This document shows, piece by piece, positions 1 to 9,006 of a stretch of 64,000 nt of DNA (positions are counted from its first letter, which is position 1; each line of letters begins with the position of its first letter). The stretch comes from Bordetella parapertussis (GTDB taxonomy: Bacteria; Pseudomonadota; Gammaproteobacteria; Burkholderiales; SG8-41): positions 1 through 64,000 of the forward strand of contig CAMBCF010000007.1 in assembly GCA_945864585.1 (NCBI GenBank), read 5' to 3'. The notes beneath the pieces were generated by a model. It was given only the letters and a program-made list of their open reading frames with translations. It had not been told where the DNA came from and did not search any database. The translations under genes and the position numbers were made by a program.

Positions 1-324
1 TACGGCGAAATACTCGAAAGCGATGAGTCGCATGCCACCCACGCCCTGTTACGTAACGGCGCCGGACGCCTGCAGGCGTTTTTCTACGGCCTGCTGCCAC
101 AGAGTTCCGCCGAACTGACCAGCTACACCGTGTATCGCTGGGAATGCGCGATCCGTTCCTCCGCGGTACTCGGATTCGTGGGTGCGGGCGGCCTGGGGCA
201 GCAGATGGACAATTCGATGAAAATGTTCCAGGGCTCCGAAGTCGCGACCATGCTCATCGTATTCATGCTGCTGGTGGGGCTGGCCGACTACGCCAGTTCG
301 CGCCTGCGGCGGGTGTTGGCATGA
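1..324 (+). CDS. phnE: Phosphonate-type ABC transporter permease PhnE, C-terminal part
   Basis: The reading frame is open from the first base, so the gene starts outside the window. The 107 visible residues carry the conserved end of a PhnE permease: a Y-x-x-Y-R-W-E segment followed by the Ala-Val-Leu-Gly-(x)-Val-Gly-Ala-Gly-Gly-Leu-Gly loop that contacts the ATPase, and a last membrane helix. The family forms the inner-membrane channel for phosphonate or a related oxyanion import, with PhnC (ATPase) and PhnD (binding protein), which are expected upstream. Its stop codon overlaps the start of the next permease gene (ATGA), so the two are translationally coupled. The substrate cannot be told from the permease alone. 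Confidence 0.85.
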   Translation, partial: YGEILESDESHATHALLRNGAGRLQAFFYGLLPQSSAELTSYTVYRWECAIRSSAVLGFVGAGGLGQQMDNSMKMFQGSEVATMLIVFMLLVGLADYASSRLRRVLA

Positions 325-1166
325 GTGATCCGCCCGTCAACACCTCGCTCGCTGCCGCCAACGAAATTTACCGGCTGCCGCCCAAGCTTTTCGATGCGCG
401 CTGCGCCGCGTGCTGGATCATGCTGGCGCTGGTTGCACTGACAGTGGCAAGTTTCTGGTCGCTCGACCTGCAGTGGGCAAAATTTCTGTCCGCGGATTCC
501 GCGCGCAGAATGGGCAAGTTTGTAGGCGAACTATTGTCGCCGTCCACCAACGCCGCGTTCCTGCAGAAACTTTTGACCGCGAGTCTGGAAACCATCGCCA
601 TGTCGGCGCTCGGCACGCTGCTGGCCGTCGTCGCGGGTCTCGCGCTGGCGCTGCCGGCAAGCCGCACGCATGCCGATGACCGGGCGCTGTGGCGGGGTCC
701 GACGCGGCTGATTCTGAACGGCTTGCGCTCGATCCCGGAACTGGTGTGGGCAGCGCTGCTCATCATCTCTGCCGGGCTCGGCCCCTTTGCCGGCACGCTG
801 GCGCTGGCGTTTCATACCACCGGCGTGCTCGGCCGTCTGTTTGCCGAAGCCATCGAAAACGCGCCGCCCGGCCCTGCCTACGCGCTGCGGGTTCAGGGTG
901 TGCCGGCGGGCCGCATATTCCTGTATGCGACACTGGTGCAGATCTTGCCGCAACTGTTGTCCTACACGCTGTATCGCTGGGAGAATAATATCCGTGCCGC
1001 GGCGGTTCTGGGCGTGGTCGGCGGCGGCGGTCTCGGACAAATGCTCGCATTTCACATGGGTCTGTTCCACATGAGTGAAACCAGCTCGATACTGATTGCG
1101 ATGATCCTGCTGGTTGCGCTGGTGGATATCCTCTCCTACCTGTCACGACGCGCTATGCAGCGCTGA
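321..1166 (+). CDS. phnE: Second phosphonate-type ABC transporter permease PhnE
   Basis: 281 residues with about six hydrophobic segments. It has the same Y-R-W-E and V-V-G-G-G-G-L-G-Q loop near its C-terminus as the gene before it, so the pair are paralogous permease halves. The ATG at 321 overlaps the previous TGA by four bases; longer readings of this frame start inside the upstream gene and are not supported. The two subunits probably form a heterodimeric channel, as in other phn transporters with tandem phnE genes. It is the last gene of the operon; murJ follows convergently after one base, leaving no room for an independent terminator. Confidence 0.88.
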   Translation: MSDPPVNTSLAAANEIYRLPPKLFDARCAACWIMLALVALTVASFWSLDLQWAKFLSADSARRMGKFVGELLSPSTNAAFLQKLLTASLETIAMSALGTLLAVVAGLALALPASRTHADDRALWRGPTRLILNGLRSIPELVWAALLIISAGLGPFAGTLALAFHTTGVLGRLFAEAIENAPPGPAYALRVQGVPAGRIFLYATLVQILPQLLSYTLYRWENNIRAAAVLGVVGGGGLGQMLAFHMGLFHMSETSSILIAMILLVALVDILSYLSRRAMQR

Positions 1167-1167
1167 T

Positions 1168-2706
1168 TTACCCGGCCTCGTGCCGCTTGAAATACGACCA
1201 GCGGAATCCCAGCAGCCACAGCACGGCGAAATAGGCGCCCGCGCCCAGCGCTACCACCCACCCCAAACGCAGCACGCGCTGCCCGGCGTCGAGCGCAAAC
1301 CACAGCCTGGCATCGCCCGCAACTGCCCACAGCAAGGCGCCCATGGCGCCGACTGCGAGCAGCAGCTTCAGCAGAAACAGGATCCAGCCCGGCTGCGGCA
1401 CATGAATCGCGCGCTTGTGCAAAAAATAATAAAGCAGGGCGGCATTGAGGCACGATCCCAATCCAGTGGCCAGCGCCAACCCCGCGTGCTTGAAAGGCCC
1501 GATAAATGCAAGATTGAGCAGTTGCGTGATCACCAGCGTAACCACCGCGATTTTCACCGGCGTGCGAATATCCTGCCGTGCGTAGAACGCGGGGGCCAGC
1601 ACCTTGACCAGTATCAGGCCCAGCAGGCCGATGCTGTAGGCCATCAGCGCCGCGCGCGTCGCCTCGGCATCCGCCACCGAAAACGCACCGTACACGAACA
1701 GCGTGCTGATCAACGGTATTGCCAGCAAGGCGAGGCCCACCGCTGCTGGTACTGCCAGCAGAAACGTCAGACGCATCCCCCAATCGAGCAGCGCTGAATA
1801 GGCCGCGGCGGACTGGCTCGCATAGTGCTTCGACAGACTCGGCAGCAAAATTGTGCCCAACGCAACGCCCAGCATGCCCGCCGGAAACTCCATCAAACGG
1901 TCGGCGTAATACAGCCACGACACGCTGCCGGTCACCAGGAACGAAGCAAAAATAACGTTCAGCAATAAACTAATCTGCGCCACCGATACGCCAAACAGCG
2001 CCGGCGCCATTTGCCGCAATACGCGGCGCATGCCCTCATGCCGGACGTTCAGGCGAAAGCGCGGCATCACGCGCAGGCGCAGCAGAAACGGCGCCTGAAA
2101 CGCCAGTTGCAGCACCCCGCCCGCGAACACCGCCCATGCCAGCGCCTTCACCGGCGGGTCAAAATACGGTGTCAGCCACAGCGTGAACACAATGAACGAC
2201 AGATTCAACAACGCCGGCGTCAACGCGGGCACCGCAAACCGGCTCAGGGTGTTGAGGATGCCACCCGCCAGCGCGGTGAGCGAGATGAACAGTATGTAGG
2301 GAAAGGTAATGCGCAACAAATCCACGGTAAGGTTGAATTTGACGGGATCACGCGCAAACCCCGGGGCGCTGACATAGATGATCCACGGCGCAGCCAGCAC
2401 ACCGAGCAAGGTGACCACAAACAGCGCCAGCGCCAGCAGGCCGGACACGTAATCGACAAGGTCGCGCGCTTCGTCGTCACCGCGACGGTTTTTATACTCG
2501 GAGAGTATCGGCACAAAGGCCTGCGCAAACGCGCCTTCGGCGAACAAACGGCGCAGGAAATTGGGTATTTTGAAGGCCACGAAAAATGCGTCGGTGGCCA
2601 ACCCTGCGCCAAAAACCCGCGCGATCACCGTGTCGCGCACAAAGCCCAGAATGCGCGACAGCAGCGTCATGCTGCTTACGGTGGCCAGTGCCTTCAGCAG
2701 GTTCAT
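1168..2706 (-). CDS. murJ: Lipid II flippase MurJ (MviN)
   Basis: 512 residues, the usual length. The N-terminus ([20 protein letters not shown]) is typical of the family and is followed by about 14 hydrophobic segments with the conserved basic residues of helix 1-2 ([13 protein letters not shown]). MurJ moves lipid II across the inner membrane for peptidoglycan synthesis. It lies divergently from rpsT, the standard neighbour in beta- and gammaproteobacteria, and is convergent with the phnE genes. Nothing looks truncated. Confidence 0.97.
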   Translation of the reverse strand: MNLLKALATVSSMTLLSRILGFVRDTVIARVFGAGLATDAFFVAFKIPNFLRRLFAEGAFAQAFVPILSEYKNRRGDDEARDLVDYVSGLLALALFVVTLLGVLAAPWIIYVSAPGFARDPVKFNLTVDLLRITFPYILFISLTALAGGILNTLSRFAVPALTPALLNLSFIVFTLWLTPYFDPPVKALAWAVFAGGVLQLAFQAPFLLRLRVMPRFRLNVRHEGMRRVLRQMAPALFGVSVAQISLLLNVIFASFLVTGSVSWLYYADRLMEFPAGMLGVALGTILLPSLSKHYASQSAAAYSALLDWGMRLTFLLAVPAAVGLALLAIPLISTLFVYGAFSVADAEATRAALMAYSIGLLGLILVKVLAPAFYARQDIRTPVKIAVVTLVITQLLNLAFIGPFKHAGLALATGLGSCLNAALLYYFLHKRAIHVPQPGWILFLLKLLLAVGAMGALLWAVAGDARLWFALDAGQRVLRLGWVVALGAGAYFAVLWLLGFRWSYFKRHEAG

Positions 2707-2789
2707 GGCAAATTCATGCGTTCAGGCCGCGTTCAGGACTAAAGCAGGCGTTTATCCCGTAGTTGGTATGCCACAGAACCCGGTAATTC

Positions 2790-2818
2790 TTGCAAATTCC
2801 CTGAAAAATTCGTATCAT
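2790..2818 (+). promoter_or_regulatory. Sigma-70 promoter of rpsT
   Basis: TTGCAA (2790-2795), a 17-base spacer and TATCAT (2813-2818), placed 36 bases before the rpsT start codon. It is a near-consensus housekeeping promoter, as expected for a ribosomal protein gene. Confidence 0.75.
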
Positions 2819-2853
2819 CGCGCTCTTTTTCTTCCCGGAAGGGAGTGTAACAG

Positions 2854-3117
2854 ATGGCCAATATTGCATCCGCCCGCAAAGCCGCACGGCAAAGTGAAAA
2901 ACGTCGCCAGCACAACGCGAGCCTGCGCTCGAAAATGCGCACGGCGATCAAAGACGTGGTGAAAGCGATCGAAGCCGGCGACAAAACCGCCGCCAAAGCG
3001 ATCTATCAACGCGCCACCAGCACCATTGATATCATCGCCGACAAGAACATCATCCACAAAAACAAGGCAGCGCGGCACAAGAGCCGTCTCTCCGCCGCGG
3101 TCAAGGCGATGGCGTAG
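2854..3117 (+). CDS. rpsT: 30S ribosomal protein S20
   Basis: 87 residues, very rich in Lys, Arg and Ala, with the S20 signature start ([20 protein letters not shown]) and three long helices. S20 binds 16S rRNA early in small-subunit assembly. A purine-rich ribosome site (gggag) lies about 10 bases before the ATG. It is monocistronic, with a strong promoter upstream; the convergent DUF3579 gene ends 9 bases after its stop. Confidence 0.98.
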   Translation: MANIASARKAARQSEKRRQHNASLRSKMRTAIKDVVKAIEAGDKTAAKAIYQRATSTIDIIADKNIIHKNKAARHKSRLSAAVKAMA

Positions 3118-3125
3118 ATTTACGC

Positions 3126-3407
3126 TTACACCACCGACGGTTCGGGCCGCACTGCCATGCGACCGGGCCGCATCACCAGTTCGTTGTCGCGCGCAAACGA
3201 CAGCAGGAATTTGTAGGCAGCCGTATCCAGGCCTTCAAGTTTTCGGTCCACCACCACGCAGCTTGTGCCCGCAATGACTACCGGTTTGAGAAACGGCGAA
3301 TAGCTCAACTGCCGGTCTTCGCCAAATACCGACATCATGCCGCACAGGCGCTCGGCCCAGTCGCTGGGGCGAAATTTCTCTCTGGCGGCGGTGATACCCT
3401 CAATCAC
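3126..3407 (-). CDS. DUF3579 family protein
   Basis: 93 residues from a GTG codon. The motif FRPSDWAERLCGMMSVFG identifies the DUF3579 family, small proteins of unknown function found in betaproteobacteria next to arginine genes, as here. The frame stays open upstream of the GTG with family-like residues (P-I-F-E-G-A-I-E-I) and no ATG, so translation may start at an earlier non-ATG codon; the 5' end is uncertain. It is divergent from argD. Confidence 0.75.
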   Translation of the reverse strand: MIEGITAAREKFRPSDWAERLCGMMSVFGEDRQLSYSPFLKPVVIAGTSCVVVDRKLEGLDTAAYKFLLSFARDNELVMRPGRMAVRPEPSVV

Positions 3408-3530
3408 GATTTCGATGGCGCCTTCGAATATGGGATTAAGTGGGTTGAGGGATGAAACAGGCAGAGGAACCCGTCTGTGGCAAGTTTACCAGAGCCGCCC
3501 GAAAAACCCCGTTTGCAATCAAGATTTCAC

Positions 3531-3558
3531 TTGCGCTGCAAGACCTGACAGGTAGAAT
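3531..3558 (+). promoter_or_regulatory. Candidate promoter for the arg genes
   Basis: TTGCGC (3531-3536), a 16-base spacer and TAGAAT (3553-3558), about 110 bases before argD. The match is moderate. The leader it would produce contains the hairpin at 3617-3645. Confidence 0.45.
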
Positions 3559-3616
3559 TACTCTACACATGGCGGCTGCTAGCTTCTGCAACAGGTGCGG
3601 TGTGCTTTTCTGAAAC

Positions 3617-3645
3617 TGGCCACAGTAACAATGATGCAGTGGCCA
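3617..3645 (+). promoter_or_regulatory. Hairpin in the argD leader
   Basis: A perfect 7-bp inverted repeat, TGGCCAC (3617-3623) and GTGGCCA (3639-3645), separated by 15 bases and lying 24 bases before the argD ATG. It could be an operator or an mRNA stem that affects argD translation. No U-run follows, so it is not a terminator. Function is inferred from position only. Confidence 0.35.
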
Positions 3646-3668
3646 TTTGCTTTTATGGGGGTGCTCGG

Positions 3669-4859
3669 ATGTCACACTTGATGAACACATACGCTCGGCT
3701 TCCCGTAGCTTTTACGCGCGGTGAAGGAGTATGGCTGTGGGACGCTCAGGGCAAACGCTACCTCGATGCGCTCGCGGGCATCGCAGTCACTGCGGTCGGG
3801 CACAGCCACCCAAAACTGGTAGCTGCGCTGCGCGATCAGGTAGGCAAACTCATCCACACCTCGAACATTTATCATATCGAGGCACAGGAAAAACTCGCGG
3901 ACAAGATCACGCACTTGTGTGGCATGGATTCGGTTTTTTTCTGCAACTCCGGCGCCGAGGCCAACGAAGCCGCCATCAAGATCGCACGCTACTACGGCCA
4001 CAAGAAGGCTATCGAAAATCCGGCTGTAGTGGTGCTTGAAAATTCCTTTCACGGGCGCACGCTCGCCACACTTTCGGCCACCGGCAGCCGCAAAGTACAG
4101 GCCGGATTCGAGCCGCTGGTATCCGGCTTTGTGCGGGTGCCGTTTGATGATCTTGAAGCGGTGCGGCGCGTGGCCGCATCCAACAAGAATGTAGTGGCTA
4201 TCCTTGCCGAACTGGTGCAGGGTGAAGGCGGCGTCTGCGTGTGCAGCAGCGGTTATTTGCAGGGCCTGCGCGATATTTGCGACAAACACGGCTGGCTGTT
4301 AATGCTCGACGAAGTGCAAACCGGCATCGGCCGCACCGGCACTCTGTTCGGCTTCCAGCACTATGGTGTCACGCCGGATGTGATGACGCTGGCCAAGGGT
4401 CTGGGCGGCGGCGTGCCCATCGGCGCGTGCGTGGCCAAGGGCACCGCGGCAACCTTGTTTCAGCCGGGCAGTCACGGCTCAACGTTCGGGGGCAACCTGC
4501 TGGCTTGCACGGCAGCGCTCGCCACGCTGGACATCGTCGAATCCGAGAACCTCTGCCGCAACGCCACTGAAATCGGTGAACACATCCGCGCCAGTCTCAA
4601 GCGCGCACTGAGTGAGACGCCGGGCGTCAAGGAAATCCGCGGGCAAGGCTTGCTGATTGGCATAGAACTCGACCGCCCTTGCGGTGAGTTGGTAAAAACA
4701 GGGCTTGCAGCAGGACTGCTGATCAATGTCACCGCCGATACCGTGGTGCGCCTGGTGCCGCCGCTCATCATCTCGCGTAGCGAGGCCGATCAACTCGTGA
4801 ACGAACTCGCGCCGCTCATACGCTCGTTTTTGATGAAACTTGCGACAGCCGCGGCATAA
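3669..4859 (+). CDS. argD: Acetylornithine aminotransferase
   Basis: 396 residues. Class-III aminotransferase with the pyridoxal-phosphate lysine in the segment TLAKGLGGGVPIGA, the LLMLDEVQTGIGRTG aspartate motif and the FHGRTLATLSATG segment. It converts N-acetylglutamate semialdehyde to N-acetylornithine in arginine synthesis. The frame is open further upstream, but the ATG at 3669 follows a GGGGG ribosome site and gives the family start (M-N-T-Y-A-R-L-P), so it is preferred. It is the first gene of argD-argF-argG, which supports the arginine role over a catabolic one. Confidence 0.95.
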   Translation: MSHLMNTYARLPVAFTRGEGVWLWDAQGKRYLDALAGIAVTAVGHSHPKLVAALRDQVGKLIHTSNIYHIEAQEKLADKITHLCGMDSVFFCNSGAEANEAAIKIARYYGHKKAIENPAVVVLENSFHGRTLATLSATGSRKVQAGFEPLVSGFVRVPFDDLEAVRRVAASNKNVVAILAELVQGEGGVCVCSSGYLQGLRDICDKHGWLLMLDEVQTGIGRTGTLFGFQHYGVTPDVMTLAKGLGGGVPIGACVAKGTAATLFQPGSHGSTFGGNLLACTAALATLDIVESENLCRNATEIGEHIRASLKRALSETPGVKEIRGQGLLIGIELDRPCGELVKTGLAAGLLINVTADTVVRLVPPLIISRSEADQLVNELAPLIRSFLMKLATAAA

Positions 4860-4905
4860 GCGGAGCCTAACGGCGCCGTGAACACTTCGGCGCCAGCGAT
4901 TTGCG

Positions 4906-5850
4906 ATGACGATTCGCCATTTTCTTCAATTCCATGATTTTTCGCGTGCCGAGTACGAGTACGTGTTCGGCCGCGCGCGCTGGATCAAGGAACAATTCAA
5001 ACGCTACCAGCCGCACATGCCGCTGCACGATCGCACGCTGGCGATGATTTTCGAGAAGCACTCGACCCGCACCCGCGTCTCGTTCGAGGCCGGCATGCTG
5101 CAAATGGGGGGCACCGTGATCAATCTGTCGTCGCGCGATACGCAACTGTCGCGCGGCGAACCGATCGAAGACGTCGCGCGCGTGATCACGCGCATGGTCG
5201 ATATCGTGATGATCCGCACTTTTGAACAGACGATAATCGAAAAGTTTGCGCAGCACTCGCGCGTGCCGGTGATCAACGGACTCACCAACGAGTATCACCC
5301 GTGCCAGATACTGGCCGACATTTTTACCTTTATCGAGCATCGCGGCAGCATCCAGGGCAAAACTGTGGCGTGGATCGGGGACTCCAACAATGTCTGCAAC
5401 ACCTGGTTGCAGGCGGCGGAAGTGCTCGACTTCAACGTGCATGTATCCACGCCGCCGGGTTACGAAGTTGAAGCCGAGCGCGCCGGTTTATACGGCGACG
5501 CGCACTATGAAGAATTCGCCGATCCGATGGACGCCGCGAAGGACGCCGACCTCATCACCACCGACGTGTGGACCAGCATGGGCATGGAAGCCGAGAACGA
5601 AGAACGCAAGCGCGACTTCGCCGACTGGTGCGTGGATGCCGAGATGATGCGCGCGGCCAAAAAAGACGCGCTGTTCATGCACTGCCTGCCCGCGCATCGC
5701 GGCGAAGAAGTCACCGCCGAAGTGATAGACGGCGCGCACAGCGTGGTGTGGGACGAAGCGGAAAACCGTTTGCACGCGCAAAAAGCGCTGCTCGAATTTT
5801 TGCTGATGCCGCGCGTGCTGGATGCCGATCCTACGCGCAAGTTGTTTTGA
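4906..5850 (+). CDS. argF: Ornithine carbamoyltransferase
   Basis: 314 residues. It has the carbamoyl-phosphate loop EKHSTRTRVSFE (S-T-R-T-R), the NGLTNEYHPCQILADIFT motif and the MHCLPAHRGEEV motif with the ornithine-binding cysteine. The enzyme makes citrulline from ornithine and carbamoyl phosphate. It sits 46 bases after argD and about 100 bases before argG, so the three consecutive steps of arginine synthesis are encoded together. Confidence 0.97.
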   Translation: MTIRHFLQFHDFSRAEYEYVFGRARWIKEQFKRYQPHMPLHDRTLAMIFEKHSTRTRVSFEAGMLQMGGTVINLSSRDTQLSRGEPIEDVARVITRMVDIVMIRTFEQTIIEKFAQHSRVPVINGLTNEYHPCQILADIFTFIEHRGSIQGKTVAWIGDSNNVCNTWLQAAEVLDFNVHVSTPPGYEVEAERAGLYGDAHYEEFADPMDAAKDADLITTDVWTSMGMEAENEERKRDFADWCVDAEMMRAAKKDALFMHCLPAHRGEEVTAEVIDGAHSVVWDEAENRLHAQKALLEFLLMPRVLDADPTRKLF

Positions 5851-5907
5851 ATACCGCCGCACCGCCCACCCATCCCAAGCCGCTCCCGCTTCGTGTACAG
5901 GGATCGA

Positions 5908-5913
5908 TATAAT
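5908..5913 (+). promoter_or_regulatory. Possible -10 element before argG
   Basis: A perfect TATAAT lies 35 bases before the argG ATG. No convincing -35 hexamer lies 15-19 bases upstream, so argG may have a weak or activator-dependent promoter of its own in addition to read-through from argF. Confidence 0.35.
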
Positions 5914-5948
5914 TAACGTAACCAATTGTTTTTATTGAGTATTTTTAA

Positions 5949-7175
5949 ATGAGCGATAGCGTAAAAAAAGTCGTGCTCGCGTATTCCGGCGGTCTCGATA
6001 CCTCGGTCATCCTCAAGTGGTTGCAGGATGTTTACCACTGCGAGGTGGTCACCTTCACCGCCGATATCGGGCAGGGAGAAGAAGTCGCGCCGGCCCGCGC
6101 CAAGGCCAAATTGATGGGCGTGAAGCAAATCTTTATCGAGGATCTGCGCGAAGAATTCGTGCGCGACTTTGTGTTTCCGATGTTCCGTGCCAACGCAGTC
6201 TACGAGGGCGAATACCTGCTCGGCACCTCGATTGCGCGCCCGCTGATCGCCAAGCGGCTGGTGGAAATCGCGCGCCTCACCCATGCCGATGCAATTTCCC
6301 ACGGCGCCACCGGCAAAGGCAACGATCAAGTGCGTTTTGAGCTGGGCGCTTATGCGTTGATGCCGGACGTGAAAGTGATCGCGCCGTGGCGCGAGTGGGA
6401 TTTGCTGTCACGCGAAAAATTGCTGGCTTACGCCGACAAGCACGGCATTCCCGTTGACTACAAGAAGCGCAAGGGTGATGGCGCGCCCTACTCGATGGAC
6501 GCCAACCTGCTGCACATTTCCTATGAAGGCGGCGTGCTGGAAGACCCCGCCTTTGAGCCCGAAGATTCGATGTGGCGCATCACCGTGTCGCCGGAAAAAG
6601 CGCCGAACAAACCCGAGTTGGTTGAGCTCAGCTACCGCCACGGCGATATCGTGGCGCTCAACGGCAAAAAACTTTCACCTGCGCGCGTGCTTGAAAAACT
6701 CAACCAGCTCGGCGGCAAGCACGGCATCGGCCGCCTCGATCTGGTGGAAAACCGCTACGTCGGCATGAAGTCACGCGGCTGTTACGAAACACCCGGCGGC
6801 GCCATTATGCTGAAAGCGCATCGCGCGATGGAATCAATCACGCTCGACCGCGAGGTGCTGGCGCTAAAGGACGACCTGATGCCGCGCTATGCACGCCTGG
6901 TCTACAACGGTTACTGGTTCAGCCCGGAGCGGCAACTGCTGCAATCGCTGATCGATCAATCACAGGCTGCAGTCAACGGCATGGTGCGCGTCAAACTCTA
7001 TAAGGGAACGGTGATGACGGTGAGCCGCACCTCGCCCAATTCGCTGTTCGACCCGGCCATATCCACATTTGAAGACGACGGCGGCGCCTACAACCAGGCC
7101 GACGCCGCCGGCTTCATACGCCTGAATGCGCTGCGTCTGCGTATTGCCGCCAGGCTGAATAAGCACCGCAAGTAG
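5949..7175 (+). CDS. argG: Argininosuccinate synthase
   Basis: 408 residues. The N-terminal ATP pyrophosphatase loop [15 protein letters not shown], the [12 protein letters not shown] motif and the C-terminal aspartate/citrulline site are all present. It joins citrulline and aspartate at the cost of ATP, the second-to-last step of arginine synthesis. Length and start are normal. The BPH gene starts 8 bases after the stop, so the two are probably co-transcribed. Confidence 0.98.
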   Translation: MSDSVKKVVLAYSGGLDTSVILKWLQDVYHCEVVTFTADIGQGEEVAPARAKAKLMGVKQIFIEDLREEFVRDFVFPMFRANAVYEGEYLLGTSIARPLIAKRLVEIARLTHADAISHGATGKGNDQVRFELGAYALMPDVKVIAPWREWDLLSREKLLAYADKHGIPVDYKKRKGDGAPYSMDANLLHISYEGGVLEDPAFEPEDSMWRITVSPEKAPNKPELVELSYRHGDIVALNGKKLSPARVLEKLNQLGGKHGIGRLDLVENRYVGMKSRGCYETPGGAIMLKAHRAMESITLDREVLALKDDLMPRYARLVYNGYWFSPERQLLQSLIDQSQAAVNGMVRVKLYKGTVMTVSRTSPNSLFDPAISTFEDDGGAYNQADAAGFIRLNALRLRIAARLNKHRK

Positions 7176-7183
7176 CGAGTCCC

Positions 7184-7762
7184 ATGACCACCATCGCTGT
7201 CGTACGCAAAAACGGGTATGTCGCCATCGCCGCCGACACCATGACCAAATGGGGTACCGGCAAGGAAACCGCGGACTACATCGTCAACAATCACAAGACC
7301 TTCAAGGTCGGCGACACGGTGCTGGCGATCACCGGCAACACCACTTTCAAGGCGATACTCACGGATTATTTCGCGCGGCCCAAGGTCACAGCGCGCTTTG
7401 ACAGCGTGCACAACATTTTCAAAACCTGGCAGGCGATGCACGCGGTGTTGAAGGAGGAATATTTTCTCAACGCCGTCGCCGGCAGTGATGATCCGGTGGA
7501 ATCCACGCGCGTGGACGTGTTGCTCGCCAACAAGCACGGCATATTCGGTGTGGCCGCGCACCGCACGGTGCAGGAATTTTCAAAGTTTTATGCCTTCGGC
7601 AGCGGCGCCGATTACGCCATGGGCAGTCTGTTTGCGACCTACAAAGACAGCCACCGCGACGCGCAAGACCTCGCGAAACTCGCGGTCGAAGCCGCCGCCG
7701 AATTCAACGACGGCACCGCGCTGCCGCTGACCTCATACCGTATCAAACTGTTGCGGCCCTGA
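7184..7762 (+). CDS. Betaproteobacterial proteasome homologue (BPH-type Ntn hydrolase)
   Basis: 192 residues with a proteasome/HslV-like start. Removal of Met would expose Thr1 (T-T-I-A-V-V), Asp17 lies in AIAAD, and a lysine at mature position 37 or 40 (H-K-T-F-K) could fill the Lys33 role. It differs from HslV in the K-T-F-K-V-G-D region and in a longer C-terminal half, and there is no hslU neighbour. This matches the BPH family, self-assembling proteasome-like rings described from betaproteobacteria. Its place directly after argG is shared only by proximity; a link to arginine metabolism is not implied. BPH versus another HslV-like branch is judged from sequence feel, without alignment. 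Confidence 0.8.
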   Translation: MTTIAVVRKNGYVAIAADTMTKWGTGKETADYIVNNHKTFKVGDTVLAITGNTTFKAILTDYFARPKVTARFDSVHNIFKTWQAMHAVLKEEYFLNAVAGSDDPVESTRVDVLLANKHGIFGVAAHRTVQEFSKFYAFGSGADYAMGSLFATYKDSHRDAQDLAKLAVEAAAEFNDGTALPLTSYRIKLLRP

Positions 7763-7784
7763 TCGTTACTGAACTGGAAATCCC

Positions 7785-8276
7785 ATGCCTACCTTCGATA
7801 TCGCCTCCGAAGTCAATCAAATGGAAGTGCGCAACGCGGTCGAGCAATGCAACAAAGAGGTCACCAACCGCTTTGACTTCAAGGGCTCGGACGCGCGTGT
7901 GGAAATCAACGACAAAGAAAAAACCCTGACGGCGTTCGGCGACGACGAATTCAAACTCAGCCAGGTGCGCGACGTGCTGACCGGCCGCCTCGCCAAGCGC
8001 GGCATTGACGTGCGCTGCCTCGAACTGGAAAAAATTGAAACCATCGGCGGCGGCAAGGTAAAACAAATCGTCAAAGTCCGCGAAGGCGTCGATCAGGAAC
8101 TGGGCAAAAAAATCGTCAGGCTGCTCAAAGACAGCAAGCTGAAAGTTCAGGGCAGCATACAGGGTGATGTGGTGCGCATCACCGGCGCCAAAAAAGACTT
8201 GCTGCAGGATGCGATCGCGCTGGTGCGCAAGTCCATTACCGATTTTCCCCTGCAATTCAAGAATTTCCGCGACTAA
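7785..8276 (+). CDS. yajQ: YajQ family nucleotide-binding protein
   Basis: 163 residues with the DUF520 start ([20 protein letters not shown]), the F-D-F-K-G-S-D segment and the C-terminal [19 protein letters not shown]. The family is a two-domain ferredoxin-like fold that binds nucleic acids, and a homologue in Xanthomonas binds cyclic di-GMP; the role here is not known. It is 22 bases after the BPH stop and probably in the same transcript. Confidence 0.95.
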   Translation: MPTFDIASEVNQMEVRNAVEQCNKEVTNRFDFKGSDARVEINDKEKTLTAFGDDEFKLSQVRDVLTGRLAKRGIDVRCLELEKIETIGGGKVKQIVKVREGVDQELGKKIVRLLKDSKLKVQGSIQGDVVRITGAKKDLLQDAIALVRKSITDFPLQFKNFRD

Positions 8277-8334
8277 GCCGACTAGCCCGCACCTTCCGTA
8301 ACCGAGTACCTGAAAATAGCGACGGGTTTCATCG

Positions 8335-8982
8335 ATGCGCTCTTATCTGTCTGGTTTGTGGATTATTTTATCGCTGACCGCGCCGGCGCGCGCGGCGGAG
8401 ATTAATCTCATCGGCATCTTCGGCGCCAAGGCCACGCTGATGGTCGATGGCGGCAAGCCGCGCACGCTCGCGGTTGGCGAAACCACACCCGAGAAAATCC
8501 GCTTGCTGAGCATCGGCGCCGACAGCGCGGTGATCGAGATCGACGGCCGGCGGCAGACCCTGCGCATGGGCAATCAACGCATTGCCGCTCCGCACTCCGA
8601 CAGCGCCGCAGCGCGTGTGACGCTCACCGGAGATTCGCGCGGGCATTTCATGACCACTGCCGTGGTGAACGGCGCCTCGATGCAGTTTCTCGTCGACACC
8701 GGCGCTACCTCCGTCACCATCAGCGGCGACGACGCACGCCGCGCCAACGTCAAATACTCGTCCGCCGACCGCAGAATGATCCAAACCGCGAACGGCGTGG
8801 TCGTCGGCTACAGCGTGAAATTTGATACCGTGCGGGTGGGCGAGATCACGCTGAACAACGTTGATGGCATGGTGATGGAAGGCGCCTCACTGGGGCGCCA
8901 CGGACTGCTCGGCATGAGCTTTTTGAGCCGCACCGATATGAAGCGCGAGGGTGATCAGATGCTGCTCGTCAAACGCTTCTAA
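8335..8982 (+). CDS. Exported retropepsin-like aspartic protease (clan AA)
   Basis: 215 residues with a signal peptide ending at A-R-A-A (about residue 21). The catalytic motif F-L-V-D-T-G-A-T-S-V (Asp121) sits in a retropepsin-type domain of about 100 residues, with the second hydrophobic-hydrophobic-Gly element L-L-G-M-S-F near the end. Such single-motif proteins act as homodimers in the periplasm. The N-terminal 90 residues look like a separate small beta domain. Substrate unknown. It is monocistronic and convergent with ribBA. Confidence 0.85.
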   Translation: MRSYLSGLWIILSLTAPARAAEINLIGIFGAKATLMVDGGKPRTLAVGETTPEKIRLLSIGADSAVIEIDGRRQTLRMGNQRIAAPHSDSAAARVTLTGDSRGHFMTTAVVNGASMQFLVDTGATSVTISGDDARRANVKYSSADRRMIQTANGVVVGYSVKFDTVRVGEITLNNVDGMVMEGASLGRHGLLGMSFLSRTDMKREGDQMLLVKRF

Positions 8983-9006
8983 AACATCCATAAACGCTCG
9001 AATAAT

